NCBI GenBank assembly: GCA_030645915.1
Contig: JAUSNO010000021.1
Span: 1-64,000, forward strand
Source of the DNA: Undibacterium sp.
Lineage (GTDB): Bacteria > Pseudomonadota > Gammaproteobacteria > Burkholderiales > Burkholderiaceae_D
Direction: 5' to 3'
Length of the DNA: 64,000 nucleotides
Shown: positions 1 to 8,365 of the stretch, piece after piece
Position numbering within the stretch: position 1 is the stretch's first letter
How the letters are laid out: each line of letters opens with the position of its first letter
Notes under the pieces: model-generated
What the model was told of the DNA's origin: nothing
Database searches by the model: none
What the model saw: the letters and a program-made list of their open reading frames with translations, nothing else
Translations under genes and position numbers: made by a program

Positions 1-44
1 AACAACGTGAAGGTTGCTTCGTCGTCGCGGTGTAGTCGGGGTTT

Positions 45-94
45 CAGGCAATATATTGCCTGCCGACGTAACGGATTGCCCTTGCAAGGGCAAT
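45..94. repeat. Two adjacent perfect palindromes
   Basis: Two exact palindromes lie 12 bases apart: an 18-base one at 45-62 (CAGGCAATATATTGCCTG) and a 20-base one at 75-94 with the half site ATTGCCCTTG. They lie just downstream of the sensor kinase gene, which is read leftwards. Neither is followed by a T-run, so a simple intrinsic terminator is unlikely. They may be operators or part of a dispersed repeat. I see no convincing gene in 1-181. Confidence 0.6.
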
Positions 95-181
95 TTCCTC
101 AGCACCAAAGGGTTTTATGCCTTGCCAGAAAGGCGGAAAAACGCACACTCAAACCTGTCCAACTAAGGAATCTAGGATTAT

Positions 182-1243
182 TTAATCGGAAAACGCGACA
201 GGAAGCGCCATTTCAACGACAAAATTATCCGCTGTTTTCGCGTAGCTGACTCTGGCCTTGTCGCCGTAAATGCTGGCAAAGCGTGCCTGCAGATTTTTTA
301 GCCCTGTGCCATTTCCCGAGGTAGCTGAAGGTTGCGCATCGACCGGGTTTTGTATTGAGATATGCAACCAATGGTCGCGCACCAGGCTCTTGATGAGGAG
401 CGTGCCGCCATCAGCCAGATCGCGAATGCCATGTTTGATGGCGTTCTCCACCAGGGGTTGCAATACCATGGGCGGAATCAGGCAAGCCATCGCCGCTTCA
501 TCGATATCGATCGTCACCTGCAGTTTTTTGCCAAAGCGAATTTTTTCTATCGCCAGAAAATTCTGGCACAGGCTGATTTCGTCCTTGAGCATGACAAGCT
601 TTTTTTCCGACAGCGCCAGTGTCTGGCGATAGAAGTTGGCCAATTCTATGGTCATGCTGCGCGCGCCAGCGGCATCAATCGTGGTCAGTGCACTGATGGA
701 ATTGAGGCTGTTGAATAAGAAATGCGGATTGATCTGGGAGCGCAATACCTGTAACTCGGCGTCGCGCGCCAGCACTTGTGAATCTGCTTCACGCCGTTCG
801 GCAGTACGGACGTTGTCAAACGCGATCAGCACATCGTGGGCCAGGATGGAACACAGGTAAAAAACACTGCCAGCGATGAGAATCAGAATGGACAAGTTTG
901 GCGATAGTGTGATGCCGGCCCACGATTCACCGATGGATAATCCCAGGTAATTCCAGAGTTGACACAGGCTCAGCAGAAAAAAGCCAGAGATCAGAGAGGT
1001 GCCGCCGAATACCGCGCAGGCCAAAAAGAATCGGCGTTGCCTGAATGGTAAAGAACGGCAGACATAATATGCCGAGGCCGCCATAAAGCCACACGTGATC
1101 GATACAGGAATCGCAAAAAATAGCGCATTGGCCCAGGCGGCCAATTTGCTTGCCACCAGCAGTTTGGCAATAACGCCCCCCATCAAGAGCCATGCCAGCA
1201 TGTACCAGAGTAGTTGGCGAACATTGGATAAGACAGGGGACAT
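182..1243 (-). CDS. LytS/AlgZ-type sensor histidine kinase
   Basis: Membrane sensor kinase of the His_kinase (PF06580, LytS/AlgZ/YehU) family, 353 residues. Hydrophobic helices fill roughly residues 8-140. A short coiled linker leads to the phosphoacceptor box around His174 (QINPHFLFNSLN), the N-box near 261-272 (LQPLVENAIKHG) and a glycine-rich ATP-lid motif near 310-315 (GNGTGL). Kinases of this family normally phosphorylate a LytTR-type response regulator encoded next door. None can be read in the remaining 181 bases, so it lies outside the window or elsewhere. The gene is third in a minus-strand set after two LiaI/LiaF-like membrane proteins, which suggests an envelope-sensing role. Family call is firm; the stimulus is unknown. 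Confidence 0.9.
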   Translation of the reverse strand: MSPVLSNVRQLLWYMLAWLLMGGVIAKLLVASKLAAWANALFFAIPVSITCGFMAASAYYVCRSLPFRQRRFFLACAVFGGTSLISGFFLLSLCQLWNYLGLSIGESWAGITLSPNLSILILIAGSVFYLCSILAHDVLIAFDNVRTAERREADSQVLARDAELQVLRSQINPHFLFNSLNSISALTTIDAAGARSMTIELANFYRQTLALSEKKLVMLKDEISLCQNFLAIEKIRFGKKLQVTIDIDEAAMACLIPPMVLQPLVENAIKHGIRDLADGGTLLIKSLVRDHWLHISIQNPVDAQPSATSGNGTGLKNLQARFASIYGDKARVSYAKTADNFVVEMALPVAFSD

Positions 1244-1294
1244 GATTCTGTTTTTTTATCTTTGTTATTGCTTGAGTAACAGCGTTAGTAATAT

Positions 1295-1993
1295 TTAATT
1301 CTTGATTTCAACGCCACCCATAATGGCATAGCCAGTAATGATCAGGCGTTTTCCAGAATTCATCGCAGGGACACTTTTGTCATCAATGCCGCCCATGATG
1401 GCAATCCCGTTATTGATGATGGTCCAGTCGTTGGGCACTTTGAGCACAATGCCGCCCCAGACCGCGAACACATTGAGTACGGCTTCAGTCTCGATCGAGG
1501 CAGCGCGTAAATCCAGTTCGACTCCCCCCATGATGGCGGTGATCTCGCCACCGCGAAAATCAGGAGAAGAAATTTTACCTTGATTGCCGCTCATGACGGC
1601 AACAACATCAATTTTTGAATCGCTGCCCAAGCTTGACAGGACGTTGCTATCGGTCATTTCGCGGGTGTTTTTTATGCGGTCCTTGAAGATGATAAGGAGG
1701 CCGCCGATGATCAAAAATACTGGCCAAAAATCGCGCATGTTAAATGAGATGAAGCCGAGGCGGTTAAGCGTCATCACGATCCCGGCAGTGATCAGGGTGC
1801 CGCCGATGAGATAACCCGAATTGTTTTTTGCCTGAACAATTTTCAGTGCGCCTAAGACGATAAATACCGTGGGCCAAAACTGTAATAGGCTTCGGGTGTT
1901 GAAGATGTTCAGGTTATCTACCAGCGACAATACCCCGATGATAAGGATGAACGCGCCTAGCAATATGCGTTGTTGTGGACTAGCGTTTTTCAT
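1295..1993 (-). CDS. LiaF-like membrane protein (DUF5668 + LiaF C-terminal domain)
   Basis: A 232-residue protein with about four hydrophobic helices in residues 8-105 (LiaI-LiaF-like region) and a C-terminal domain resembling the cell-wall-active antibiotic response domain of LiaF. That domain carries four spaced copies of a short motif of the AIMGGVE type, consistent with a repetitive beta structure. In Firmicutes LiaF restrains the LiaS kinase until the envelope is stressed. Here the gene lies between a smaller LiaI-like gene and a LytS-type kinase on the same strand, with 51 bases to the kinase stop-side neighbour. A sensory or inhibitory role toward that kinase is inference. Start ATG follows AAAGGAAATTTT-type spacing, a reasonable ribosome site. 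Confidence 0.8.
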   Translation of the reverse strand: MKNASPQQRILLGAFILIIGVLSLVDNLNIFNTRSLLQFWPTVFIVLGALKIVQAKNNSGYLIGGTLITAGIVMTLNRLGFISFNMRDFWPVFLIIGGLLIIFKDRIKNTREMTDSNVLSSLGSDSKIDVVAVMSGNQGKISSPDFRGGEITAIMGGVELDLRAASIETEAVLNVFAVWGGIVLKVPNDWTIINNGIAIMGGIDDKSVPAMNSGKRLIITGYAIMGGVEIKN

Positions 1994-2063
1994 AATAAAA
2001 TTTCCTTTGAACTGATTGAATTCGTTGACTGATTTTTGTCTGTCTTGAGCGCGTGATCGGGTA

Positions 2064-2414
2064 TTACTTTTTATTTTTGACGAATCCGCTCAGGACGAAG
2101 CTCAGACCATATCCGATCAGCAGCAGAGGCCAGCTTGTCCTGAAGCTCCATCCCCATAAATGCTCGATCGAGATGAACAACCAGAACGCAAGTACCACCT
2201 GAAAACAGCCGTGAACGAATTGCGAACTGGTTTCTGCACTGATCATTTTATTGGCGCCAAAGAGCGCAATGAATACCGGCCAGTAATGCCAGATATGCCT
2301 GACATCGAGCATATCAAAACGATCCAGCAGAAAAATACCACCGACGCAAATCAGGGCGAGCCCGGTGATGAGATTTTTTCTGTTTGTATACTGCGCAGTT
2401 TCAGAGTGTGCCAT
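2064..2414 (-). CDS. LiaI-like small membrane protein (DUF5668)
   Basis: A 116-residue membrane protein with the DUF5668 pattern: a short polar N-terminus, a helix beginning LITGLALICVGGIFLLDR, then a WPVFIALFG segment and two more hydrophobic stretches, ending in a lysine-rich tail. The chosen ATG (MAHSE) is preceded by AAGGAAAGACC; a longer TTG start five codons upstream would sit on top of this ribosome site. It is first in the minus-strand set leading into the LiaF-like protein and the LytS-type kinase, so it probably belongs to the same envelope-sensing unit. Exact function is unknown. Confidence 0.8.
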   Translation of the reverse strand: MAHSETAQYTNRKNLITGLALICVGGIFLLDRFDMLDVRHIWHYWPVFIALFGANKMISAETSSQFVHGCFQVVLAFWLFISIEHLWGWSFRTSWPLLLIGYGLSFVLSGFVKNKK

Positions 2415-2579
2415 GGTCTTTCCTTTCAATTGTTGAGGAGCGCAGCTATGGCTGCGTCACAAATTCAAGATAACGCAAGCATTCTGGGAAGTCCCGCTAT
2501 TTTCGGCGAATGGCGGGAACGGGTCGGTGATTGACGAAACAGGCAGGGAATGGCGTCTTGTCCCTGCCTCATTTGCGCA

Positions 2580-3224
2580 TCAGCGCGTGTCAGTTGGCAT
2601 GACCAGTGCTGCCATCGCCATCGCATTCTGATCCGCTCCTTCGCGCAAGCCGGCAGCGATGTTGAGCCTGTCTTGCTGCGGTCTGTTTTGACTGACTTTC
2701 CATTTGCCGTTTAATCTCGTCAGGGAAATTTCTATGCCGATGATGGCCGCCAGCATCTTTTTCAGGTAATCCTCGGGCGCGTCGCTAACGTGCCATGGCG
2801 ACGCACGCTTGCTTTCATGCTGGCCGGTAAGTCGATGCAAAAGACAGAGCAGCCACTGCGCATCATCGACGACGCGCAAGTTTCCGTGCGCGTGGACTAC
2901 CGCGTAGTTGAAAGTGGGCACGACTTTGCCGCTATGTTTTTTCTCTTCGTACCAGCTTGGCGTGATGTACGCCTGCGGGCCTTGAAATACGATCAGCGCT
3001 TCGGTCGAGGTATCCAGGTTTTTCCACAAGGGATTGCTGCGCGCGATATGCGCCCTGAGTATGCCGAAAGGCGCATCAGCGCTGGGCGCCGCTATCTCAA
3101 ACGGCAGGTGATTGGCATTCATGCCATCTTGTTCCAGGGTGACCAGCGTACCCAATGGATGGGCCTGTATCAACTGGTGCAAAATTTCTAGCCGGTCTTC
3201 TGCAAAATGGGTCGGAACGTACAT
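2580..3224 (-). CDS. PaiB-like FMN-binding regulator
   Basis: A 214-residue protein of the FMN-binding negative transcriptional regulator (PaiB/Protease synthase) family. It has the family N-terminus (MYVPTHFAEDR), followed by a split-barrel flavin-binding domain with segments such as HLPFEI, GILRAHIARSNPLWK and the PSWYEEKK/VPTFNYAVVHAHG block. In Bacillus PaiB represses protease and sporulation genes; in proteobacteria the role is less clear. A longer reading frame exists upstream but overlaps the OsmC gene, so the ATG at MYVPTHF is preferred. It follows the OsmC-family gene by 4 bases on the same strand, which suggests a two-gene operon. Confidence 0.9.
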   Translation of the reverse strand: MYVPTHFAEDRLEILHQLIQAHPLGTLVTLEQDGMNANHLPFEIAAPSADAPFGILRAHIARSNPLWKNLDTSTEALIVFQGPQAYITPSWYEEKKHSGKVVPTFNYAVVHAHGNLRVVDDAQWLLCLLHRLTGQHESKRASPWHVSDAPEDYLKKMLAAIIGIEISLTRLNGKWKVSQNRPQQDRLNIAAGLREGADQNAMAMAALVMPTDTR

Positions 3225-3228
3225 GGAA

Positions 3229-3690
3229 TTATGCCGCCTCAATAGTGATTTCTGCGCGCAGAGAGTTAGCGATGTAGCAGTCTTCATGTGATTGGTGATG
3301 CAAGGATGCCAGTTGTTCTGACGAAGGTTGTACGTCGCCGGAGAAGCTGATTTCTGGCCGCAGTGTGATGCGGGTGATCGCGATTTTACCCCGTGCGTCT
3401 TTCTCCATGATGCCAACGGCATTATCGGTATATTGATCAACGGTAAAACCTTGTCTGGCCGCCAGCCAAAGGAAAAAAAGCATGTGGCAACTGGATGCCG
3501 CCGCCACCAGCGCTTCCTCCGGATCGACATTGGCAGCGACCGACATCGGCAAGGGCACCGATAAGGGCGAAGACGAGGCGGGCACCGTTAAGCCGCCATC
3601 AAATTGCCATTCGTGGGCGCGGCTGTACAGATTGTCGGTAAACGTCTGATCGCCGCGCTGCCAGAGTATGTGTGCTTGATATTGATGCAT
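3229..3690 (-). CDS. OsmC family peroxide-reductase-like protein
   Basis: A 153-residue OsmC/Ohr-fold protein. The core segment EALVAAASSCHMLFFLWLAARQG contains the family cysteine in the SSCH motif (near residue 68). A second cysteine sits near the C-terminus in SHEDCYIANSLR, the position of the second redox cysteine in OsmC. Members reduce organic hydroperoxides with a thiol pair. The C-terminal half reads ITRITLRPEISFSGD...HHQSHEDC, as in the OsmC-type subfamily YhfA/OsmC-like. The gene precedes the PaiB-like gene with a 4-base gap. Oxidative-stress defence is the likely role. Confidence 0.9.
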   Translation of the reverse strand: MHQYQAHILWQRGDQTFTDNLYSRAHEWQFDGGLTVPASSSPLSVPLPMSVAANVDPEEALVAAASSCHMLFFLWLAARQGFTVDQYTDNAVGIMEKDARGKIAITRITLRPEISFSGDVQPSSEQLASLHHQSHEDCYIANSLRAEITIEAA

Positions 3691-3754
3691 GCGAGTTCCC
3701 GGGGTGGTGGAGGACGAGGTGAGAATGTTACTGCCTCAATGGTTGGATATGCAA

Positions 3755-3815
3755 TGCGCAATGTCCATGCGCCTTCTGGCACGATATTGGCTTGAAAGGC
3801 TTATGGAGTAAGCGT
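3755..3815. repeat. Family A palindromic repeat, copy 1
   Basis: Imperfect palindrome with the left arm GCGCAATGTCCATGCGCC and a right arm of AAGGC-TTATGG-AGTAAGCG type around a centre containing TGGCACGATATTGGC. The same centre and the same CATGCGCC core recur in at least eight more intergenic gaps of this window. It lies between two divergent-from-the-gap ends: upstream of OsmC and downstream of the AlkB-type gene. Confidence 0.7.
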
Positions 3816-3826
3816 CTCTATTTTTC

Positions 3827-4456
3827 TCACTGTGCCGGAATAATCTGCCGGAAGGTCAGGTTGATGCGCGGCGCGATCGTTCTGGTTTGCTTGCTGATGC
3901 CATGCAGCCAGTGATGCTGCGTGCTGCCGGCCATGATTAACAGGCTGCCGTGCTGCAAGTCGAGATGGAGCGTTTTTTGCTCGGCGCGGGTTTTATGCTT
4001 GAGCTTGAAGGTGCGTGTCGCGCCTAAACTGAGCGAGGCGATCACCGGGTTTTTGCCTAACTCTGGCTCATCATCGCTGTGCCAGCCCATGCTGTCGCGC
4101 TGATCGCGGTAAAGGTTGAGCAGCACGCTGTTAAACGGATGGCCTGTGGCCGAACTGATGTCGTCTCTGATCTTGAGCAAGGTCGGGGTCCAGGCGCTTG
4201 GCTGCAGATGGATGCCTGAATAGCTGTAAGCTGTACCGGTGTCGCCATGCCATGCGGTGAGTCTTGGTTGCAGATGCGATTTGCCCCACACCTGGATGCT
4301 GTCTTGCCGCCATGGAGTGTCGTTCAAAAGTTGCGCGTAAAGCGCATCGGCCTCAGCGACTGGATAAAAATGCCCGGCGAAGGCTAGCTCGGCATCAACT
4401 AACGCTATGCTTTCCAGATCGGCTGGCGATTCAAATAATGACCGTGATTGATTCAA
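3827..4456 (-). CDS. AlkB-family 2-oxoglutarate/Fe(II) dioxygenase
   Basis: A 209-residue protein resembling AlkB homologues of the ALKBH2/3-like bacterial group, which remove methyl or etheno adducts from DNA or RNA bases by oxidative demethylation. The metal facial triad is visible as His126 and Asp128 (WHSDDE) with His185 (LHGISK). The 2-oxoglutarate-binding arginines are in RINLTFR (197-203). The segment LNLYRDQRDSMGWHSD is characteristic of this subgroup. Substrate (DNA versus RNA) cannot be told from sequence. It is a lone gene next to a metalloprotease on the same strand; no Ada or other alkylation-response gene is adjacent. Confidence 0.92.
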   Translation of the reverse strand: MNQSRSLFESPADLESIALVDAELAFAGHFYPVAEADALYAQLLNDTPWRQDSIQVWGKSHLQPRLTAWHGDTGTAYSYSGIHLQPSAWTPTLLKIRDDISSATGHPFNSVLLNLYRDQRDSMGWHSDDEPELGKNPVIASLSLGATRTFKLKHKTRAEQKTLHLDLQHGSLLIMAGSTQHHWLHGISKQTRTIAPRINLTFRQIIPAQ

Positions 4457-4486
4457 GCGATTCCTGCCAACTTCTTCTTCAGATGA

Positions 4487-5371
4487 TTAAAGTTGCGATG
4501 CAGCAAAGGTATTGCACTCATTGAGTTTGCCGCTTTCTATGCCGCGCTTAAACCAGCGCACCCTTTGTTCAGAACTGCCATGGGTGAATGAATCGGGTAC
4601 CACCGAACCGCGCGCCTGACGCTGCAAGGTATCGTCACCGATGGCAGTCGCCGCCTTGAGCGCGCCTTCAATATCGCCCGATTCGAGTATGCTGCGCGCC
4701 TGATTGGCATGGAAGGCCCAGACGCCGGCAAAGCAGTCTGCCTGCAATTCGAGCTTGACCGAAAGGGCGTTGCCCTGCTTTTCTGAGGCGGCATGTCGCT
4801 GCCGTTCTATCTTGTCGCTAATGCCGCTCAGGTGCTGTACATGGTGCCCGATTTCATGGGCGATCACATACGCCTGGGCAAATTCGCTCGATACCTGAAA
4901 ACGCTCACGCATGGTCTGGAAGAAAGCCAGATCGATATAGACCTTCTGATCACCCGGGCAATAGAACGGGCCGGATGCTGTGTCGCCGCGACCGCATGCG
5001 GTTGCGGTGGCGCCTGTAAAAACAGTTAACGTCGGTCTAAGGTATTCCTTGCCATTTGCGCGAAAAATATTGCCCCATACATCTTCAGTATCGGCCAGCA
5101 CCACGCTGACAAAGCGTGTGGTTCTGTCGGTGGCGCTCGCCCGTTGCGCCGGAGCCTGCTGCTGTGTTTCGCTGTCCGGTGCCGATCCGCCACTCATCAG
5201 GCTCAGTACAGTCATGGGATTAATGCCAAACAAATACGATACCACCAGGGCGATCACTACAGAACCTATCCCTATGCGTCCGCCGCCAAATCTACCGCGA
5301 CCACCAGTATTGCTGGTTTCACCACGCCTATCTTCAACATTATCGCTTTCGCGATTGCCTTCCCATTTCAT
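4487..5371 (-). CDS. YpfJ-type neutral zinc metallopeptidase
   Basis: A 294-residue protein of the putative neutral zinc metallopeptidase family (PF04228, YpfJ). A charged N-terminus and glycine-rich stretch precede a single membrane helix near residues 35-58, giving an N-in topology with the catalytic domain outside the cytoplasm. The zinc site is HEIGHH (172-177) with Glu208 in ELQADC as the likely third ligand. Cysteines at 126 and 138 flank the GRGDTASGPFYCPGDQ segment typical of the family. Length matches the usual 280-300. The substrate is unknown. Confidence 0.92.
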   Translation of the reverse strand: MKWEGNRESDNVEDRRGETSNTGGRGRFGGGRIGIGSVVIALVVSYLFGINPMTVLSLMSGGSAPDSETQQQAPAQRASATDRTTRFVSVVLADTEDVWGNIFRANGKEYLRPTLTVFTGATATACGRGDTASGPFYCPGDQKVYIDLAFFQTMRERFQVSSEFAQAYVIAHEIGHHVQHLSGISDKIERQRHAASEKQGNALSVKLELQADCFAGVWAFHANQARSILESGDIEGALKAATAIGDDTLQRQARGSVVPDSFTHGSSEQRVRWFKRGIESGKLNECNTFAASQL

Positions 5372-5387
5372 ACGGTATCCTTAAAAT

Positions 5388-6119
5388 TTATTTCGCCAGC
5401 AGTTTGTGCCGTTCATATTCGATCTTGATGATATAGCGTTGTATCGCTACTTCCATGACATGCGGCAGGTTCATGAATTGCACGCCGACCCGATAGCGGC
5501 CTTTGCCATGGCGGTCAAGCATGGTGATGTGGCGCACTACCCCCATGCAATCGAGCCTCTTTTTATCTGAAAGCGAAATGATCACGTGGGCGATCGCCTC
5601 GCCTAGCTTTACCTTAGGTTCGCCATCCATGAGCGCACCAAAGCCGCTGACACTTAGGTCGTGCAGATCCCAGTTGCACAGGCAAACGCCATCATCATTC
5701 GCCAGTTTTACCTTGAGGGCGTTCACTAAGGGAAGAACATTGCGATAATCGTCGCGTCTTTGCATGCGTACTACGCGATCGGGCAATGGCACCCAGAAAG
5801 CGTCATCGTCGCCCCAAGAAAATCGGCTAGGATCTGTGGCAGAAAATTGCACGCGTATACCGTCGGGAAACGCCATGAAAACACAGTAGTCGCTCATTGC
5901 CAGTAATTTATTGGCGCGTTCGTCGCCACCCATATCGAAGACCAGACCGTCTGATCTGGCCGCGAGCAGCATGGTCAGGATAAACTCCTGGCCACCGTTG
6001 AAATACACAGAAACGGGCTCCCTGCGATGAACCAGATCGTTCAATATATTGAGAATTTCCATCTTTCCCAATAAAAAATATTTATCCTCAATTTCTTGAT
6101 TGCTCAAGGATGCTGACAT
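5388..6119 (-). CDS. PilZ-domain, YcgR-like flagellar brake protein
   Basis: A 243-residue protein with an N-terminal YcgR-like domain followed by a PilZ domain. The c-di-GMP-binding signature is complete: an RRDDYR motif at residues 121-126 and the DLSVSGFG motif at 154-161. YcgR proteins slow flagellar rotation when c-di-GMP rises. I start at the ATG preceded by GGAG nine bases upstream; a longer frame exists but lacks a ribosome site. No flagellar genes are in the window, so a broader motility or surface role is possible. The domain call is secure. Confidence 0.9.
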   Translation of the reverse strand: MSASLSNQEIEDKYFLLGKMEILNILNDLVHRREPVSVYFNGGQEFILTMLLAARSDGLVFDMGGDERANKLLAMSDYCVFMAFPDGIRVQFSATDPSRFSWGDDDAFWVPLPDRVVRMQRRDDYRNVLPLVNALKVKLANDDGVCLCNWDLHDLSVSGFGALMDGEPKVKLGEAIAHVIISLSDKKRLDCMGVVRHITMLDRHGKGRYRVGVQFMNLPHVMEVAIQRYIIKIEYERHKLLAK

Positions 6120-6298
6120 CAGAACATCTCCGATTAAAATGATATCGATGAAAGTACCCTCTGTATCGCATCCCGTCAACAGTAACCTGTCGCCCGGGTG
6201 GTATTTGAGCGATGCTTCAAATACGGACGAATTTGGATTTTTTTTGCGCAGCCATGGAGTGATACCATCTCAGCGAAACTCTTTTGATCGGATTCAAT

Positions 6299-6796
6299 AT
6301 GAAAAAAATACTTCTGGGCTTTTATTTATCCATCGTTACCCTAGGTGTATTTGCACAAGTAAACGATGGCGACGCTGCATACAAGCAAGAAATTCAAACT
6401 TTCCTTGATCAGTGGCATGACGATGCTGCCAATACCCGCTGGAGTTACTTCGATAAAATGGCCAAAAATGCGGTCTATATAGGTACCGATAAGACCGAGC
6501 TGTGGACGCGAGATGCGTTCCGGATCTGGGCAAAGCCTTTTTTTGATCGACGATCTGCCTGGACATTCAAGGCCATCAAAAGGAATATCTATTTATCCGA
6601 AGACAAGACCTTTATTTGGTTTGACGAACTGCTCAATACCCAAATGGGTATCTGTCAGGCGTCCGGAGTCTTGCGCAAAACAGAGCGTGGTTTTGAAATC
6701 GAACATTACCAGCTATCGATTGCCGTACCCAATGAGGTGGCCAACGAGGTAACAAAAACGATCAAGGACTTTGAAGCGAAACCTGCCGCCAAATAA
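6299..6796 (+). CDS. Exported NTF2/SnoaL-like protein
   Basis: A 165-residue protein with a signal peptide (MKKILLGFYLSIVTLGVFA) and a compact domain of the SnoaL-3/DUF4440 type: a helix with QEIQTFLDQWHDDAA, then KNAVYIGTDKTELW, strands ending in FIWFDELLNTQMGICQASGVLRKTERGFEIEHYQLSIAVPNE. Such small NTF2-fold domains are often hydrolases of unknown substrate or ligand-binding proteins. A TTG start five codons earlier is possible, but the ATG gives a clean signal peptide. Its upstream gap of 179 bases is shared with the divergent PilZ gene. Function unknown. Confidence 0.8.
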   Translation: MKKILLGFYLSIVTLGVFAQVNDGDAAYKQEIQTFLDQWHDDAANTRWSYFDKMAKNAVYIGTDKTELWTRDAFRIWAKPFFDRRSAWTFKAIKRNIYLSEDKTFIWFDELLNTQMGICQASGVLRKTERGFEIEHYQLSIAVPNEVANEVTKTIKDFEAKPAAK

Positions 6797-6814
6797 GGGT
6801 TTGATCTGCCGGGA

Positions 6815-7186
6815 TTAACTCAATAGCTGGATAAAGTATTCAGCGGACCGGACGACTTTTTTTGATTCCATCCCAAAATGGTCGCGTGTTTCTTGCACGA
6901 TGAAGTCATTGACACCTTTGGTGCAAAGCAATACCCCCTGAAAATTCGTGCCGAGGTAGGTAAACGGCGTAAGCTTGGTTTTTACCGGCACATCATTGGC
7001 AAGCAATTTACGTAACTTTCGCTCTACGTCGTATAGATTTTTTTCTTCTATGGTTACCGTCGTACCCTTGGGGGTCGGGAAAGTGGTGGAGAAACTAGGG
7101 TTTTGCCCCATAGGATTTTTAAAGGCAATCTTGACGCCAAGTTTTAAAAACTTGCTGATAGCAAAAAAATCATCTTCATCGTACAT
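6815..7186 (-). CDS. Hypothetical protein, 123 residues
   Basis: I do not recognise this protein. It starts MYDEDDFFAISKFLKLG after a good AGGAGA ribosome site, has no signal peptide or membrane helix, and alternates charged and beta-prone segments (TVTIEEKNLYDVERKLRKLL, FTYLGTNFQGVLLCTKG). It ends convergent with the NTF2-like gene, 18 bases away. A start eight codons upstream is possible but would cover the ribosome site. Confidence 0.65.
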   Translation of the reverse strand: MYDEDDFFAISKFLKLGVKIAFKNPMGQNPSFSTTFPTPKGTTVTIEEKNLYDVERKLRKLLANDVPVKTKLTPFTYLGTNFQGVLLCTKGVNDFIVQETRDHFGMESKKVVRSAEYFIQLLS

Positions 7187-7497
7187 ATCCGGTCTCCTGA
7201 ATCCACGCATTTATATTGGCAGCCAGCAAAAAGCACCTGTTGGCCCGATAACATCATCGGATTGGCTAGCTTGCCATTTTTGTCGAAATAATGCCAGAAA
7301 ATTAGCGTTTGCCTCGCCCTGGAATTACCGTCGTGCTCTTTGGACAGAGTTGATCTCTTATCGCCGAAAAGGTTTTGGCTGGGGCAGGATTCACAGCAGG
7401 AACGATCCAGACTTGATTAAATGGTCATGCATTGCGCTATGATAGCGGTTGATCAGTCTCATCTTCGCTCAAATTTCCTTATTTATATCGTGTATCA
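7187..7497. other. Intergenic gap, 311 bases
   Basis: The gap separates the divergent 123-residue hypothetical gene and the HDOD gene, so it must hold promoters for both. I see no clear sigma-70 match, RNA gene, repeat or terminator. A plus-strand frame running through it overlaps the hypothetical gene in antisense and has no coding character I can support. Confidence 0.5.
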
Positions 7498-8352
7498 ATG
7501 AACTCCAAAATTTCAGAATTTGAATTCATCAAGGGTTTGACAGCGGAATTGTCGTCAAAAAACCTGGTTTTTCCTACCTCTTTAAAAACTACGATGAAAA
7601 TCAGGCGTGCGCTGGATACGCCGGATATTTCCAATGATCAGGTCGCCCGAATTATCAGTGCGGAACCCGTACTCTCTGCGCAAGTGCTTAAGTTGGCCAA
7701 TTCGGCAATGTTCAATCGTACCGGTCGAAAGATAGAGGAATTGCGCGCCGCAACTGTGCTGTTAGGATTTGGCGTGGTGCGTAATGTTGCTATCTCGGTT
7801 GGAATGAAGCAGTTGAAAGACCATCAGGCCAGCGGCCAGACCTCAGAACGGATGGAAGGCTTGTGGACCAGGAGCATGCGGGTTGCTGCGCTGTCATTTG
7901 TGCTGGCGCGCAATCTCACCAAGCTTAGTCCTGATAAGGCAATGATTGCCGGCCTGCTACATGATGTCGGCAAGTTTTATATCCTCAACCGGGCCTGTCT
8001 CTACCAGGACCTGTTTGTCTCTGAGGAGGCGCTATGGGATTTGGTGGATCAGTGGCATGCCGATATTGGCGCTGCCATTTTAGATAGCTGGGAAATGTCA
8101 GACGATATCCGTGCGGCTGTGATGGACCATAAGTCTTTGGATATTGCTGTTACAGGCAAGGCCACCTTGACTGACATCGTTGCCGCCGCCAATTTTCTTG
8201 ATGGCCATTTTGTCGGTCAGTCGATTGCCTTACTGGATTGGACTAAAGTTCCTGCGCCGTTACAGAATTTGCAGCTTGATGCGGAAAGAACCGAGAACTT
8301 GATGAGAGAAACGACGCAAGAGCTTGCGGCTATTTTACAAGTTCTCTCTTAG
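7498..8352 (+). CDS. HDOD-domain signalling protein
   Basis: A 284-residue protein consisting mostly of one HDOD domain (about residues 18-220), a degenerate HD hydrolase fold used as a signalling or protein-interaction module in proteobacteria. Conserved pieces are SAEPVLSAQVLKLANSAMFN, the RAATVLLGFGVVRN helix and AGLLHDVGKFY with His155-Asp156. No GGDEF, EAL or receiver domain is fused, so this is a stand-alone HDOD. These proteins often act in c-di-GMP or stress networks; the nearby PilZ gene is compatible but not evidence. No strong ribosome site is visible upstream of the ATG. Confidence 0.88.
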   Translation: MNSKISEFEFIKGLTAELSSKNLVFPTSLKTTMKIRRALDTPDISNDQVARIISAEPVLSAQVLKLANSAMFNRTGRKIEELRAATVLLGFGVVRNVAISVGMKQLKDHQASGQTSERMEGLWTRSMRVAALSFVLARNLTKLSPDKAMIAGLLHDVGKFYILNRACLYQDLFVSEEALWDLVDQWHADIGAAILDSWEMSDDIRAAVMDHKSLDIAVTGKATLTDIVAAANFLDGHFVGQSIALLDWTKVPAPLQNLQLDAERTENLMRETTQELAAILQVLS

Positions 8353-8365
8353 TGATCCTGGCGCC

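Noticed and set aside
1-181. A response regulator partner for the LytS-type kinase
   Set aside because: The only open minus-strand frame starts with GTG near 116 and its translation has no receiver-domain features; it also crosses the palindromes.
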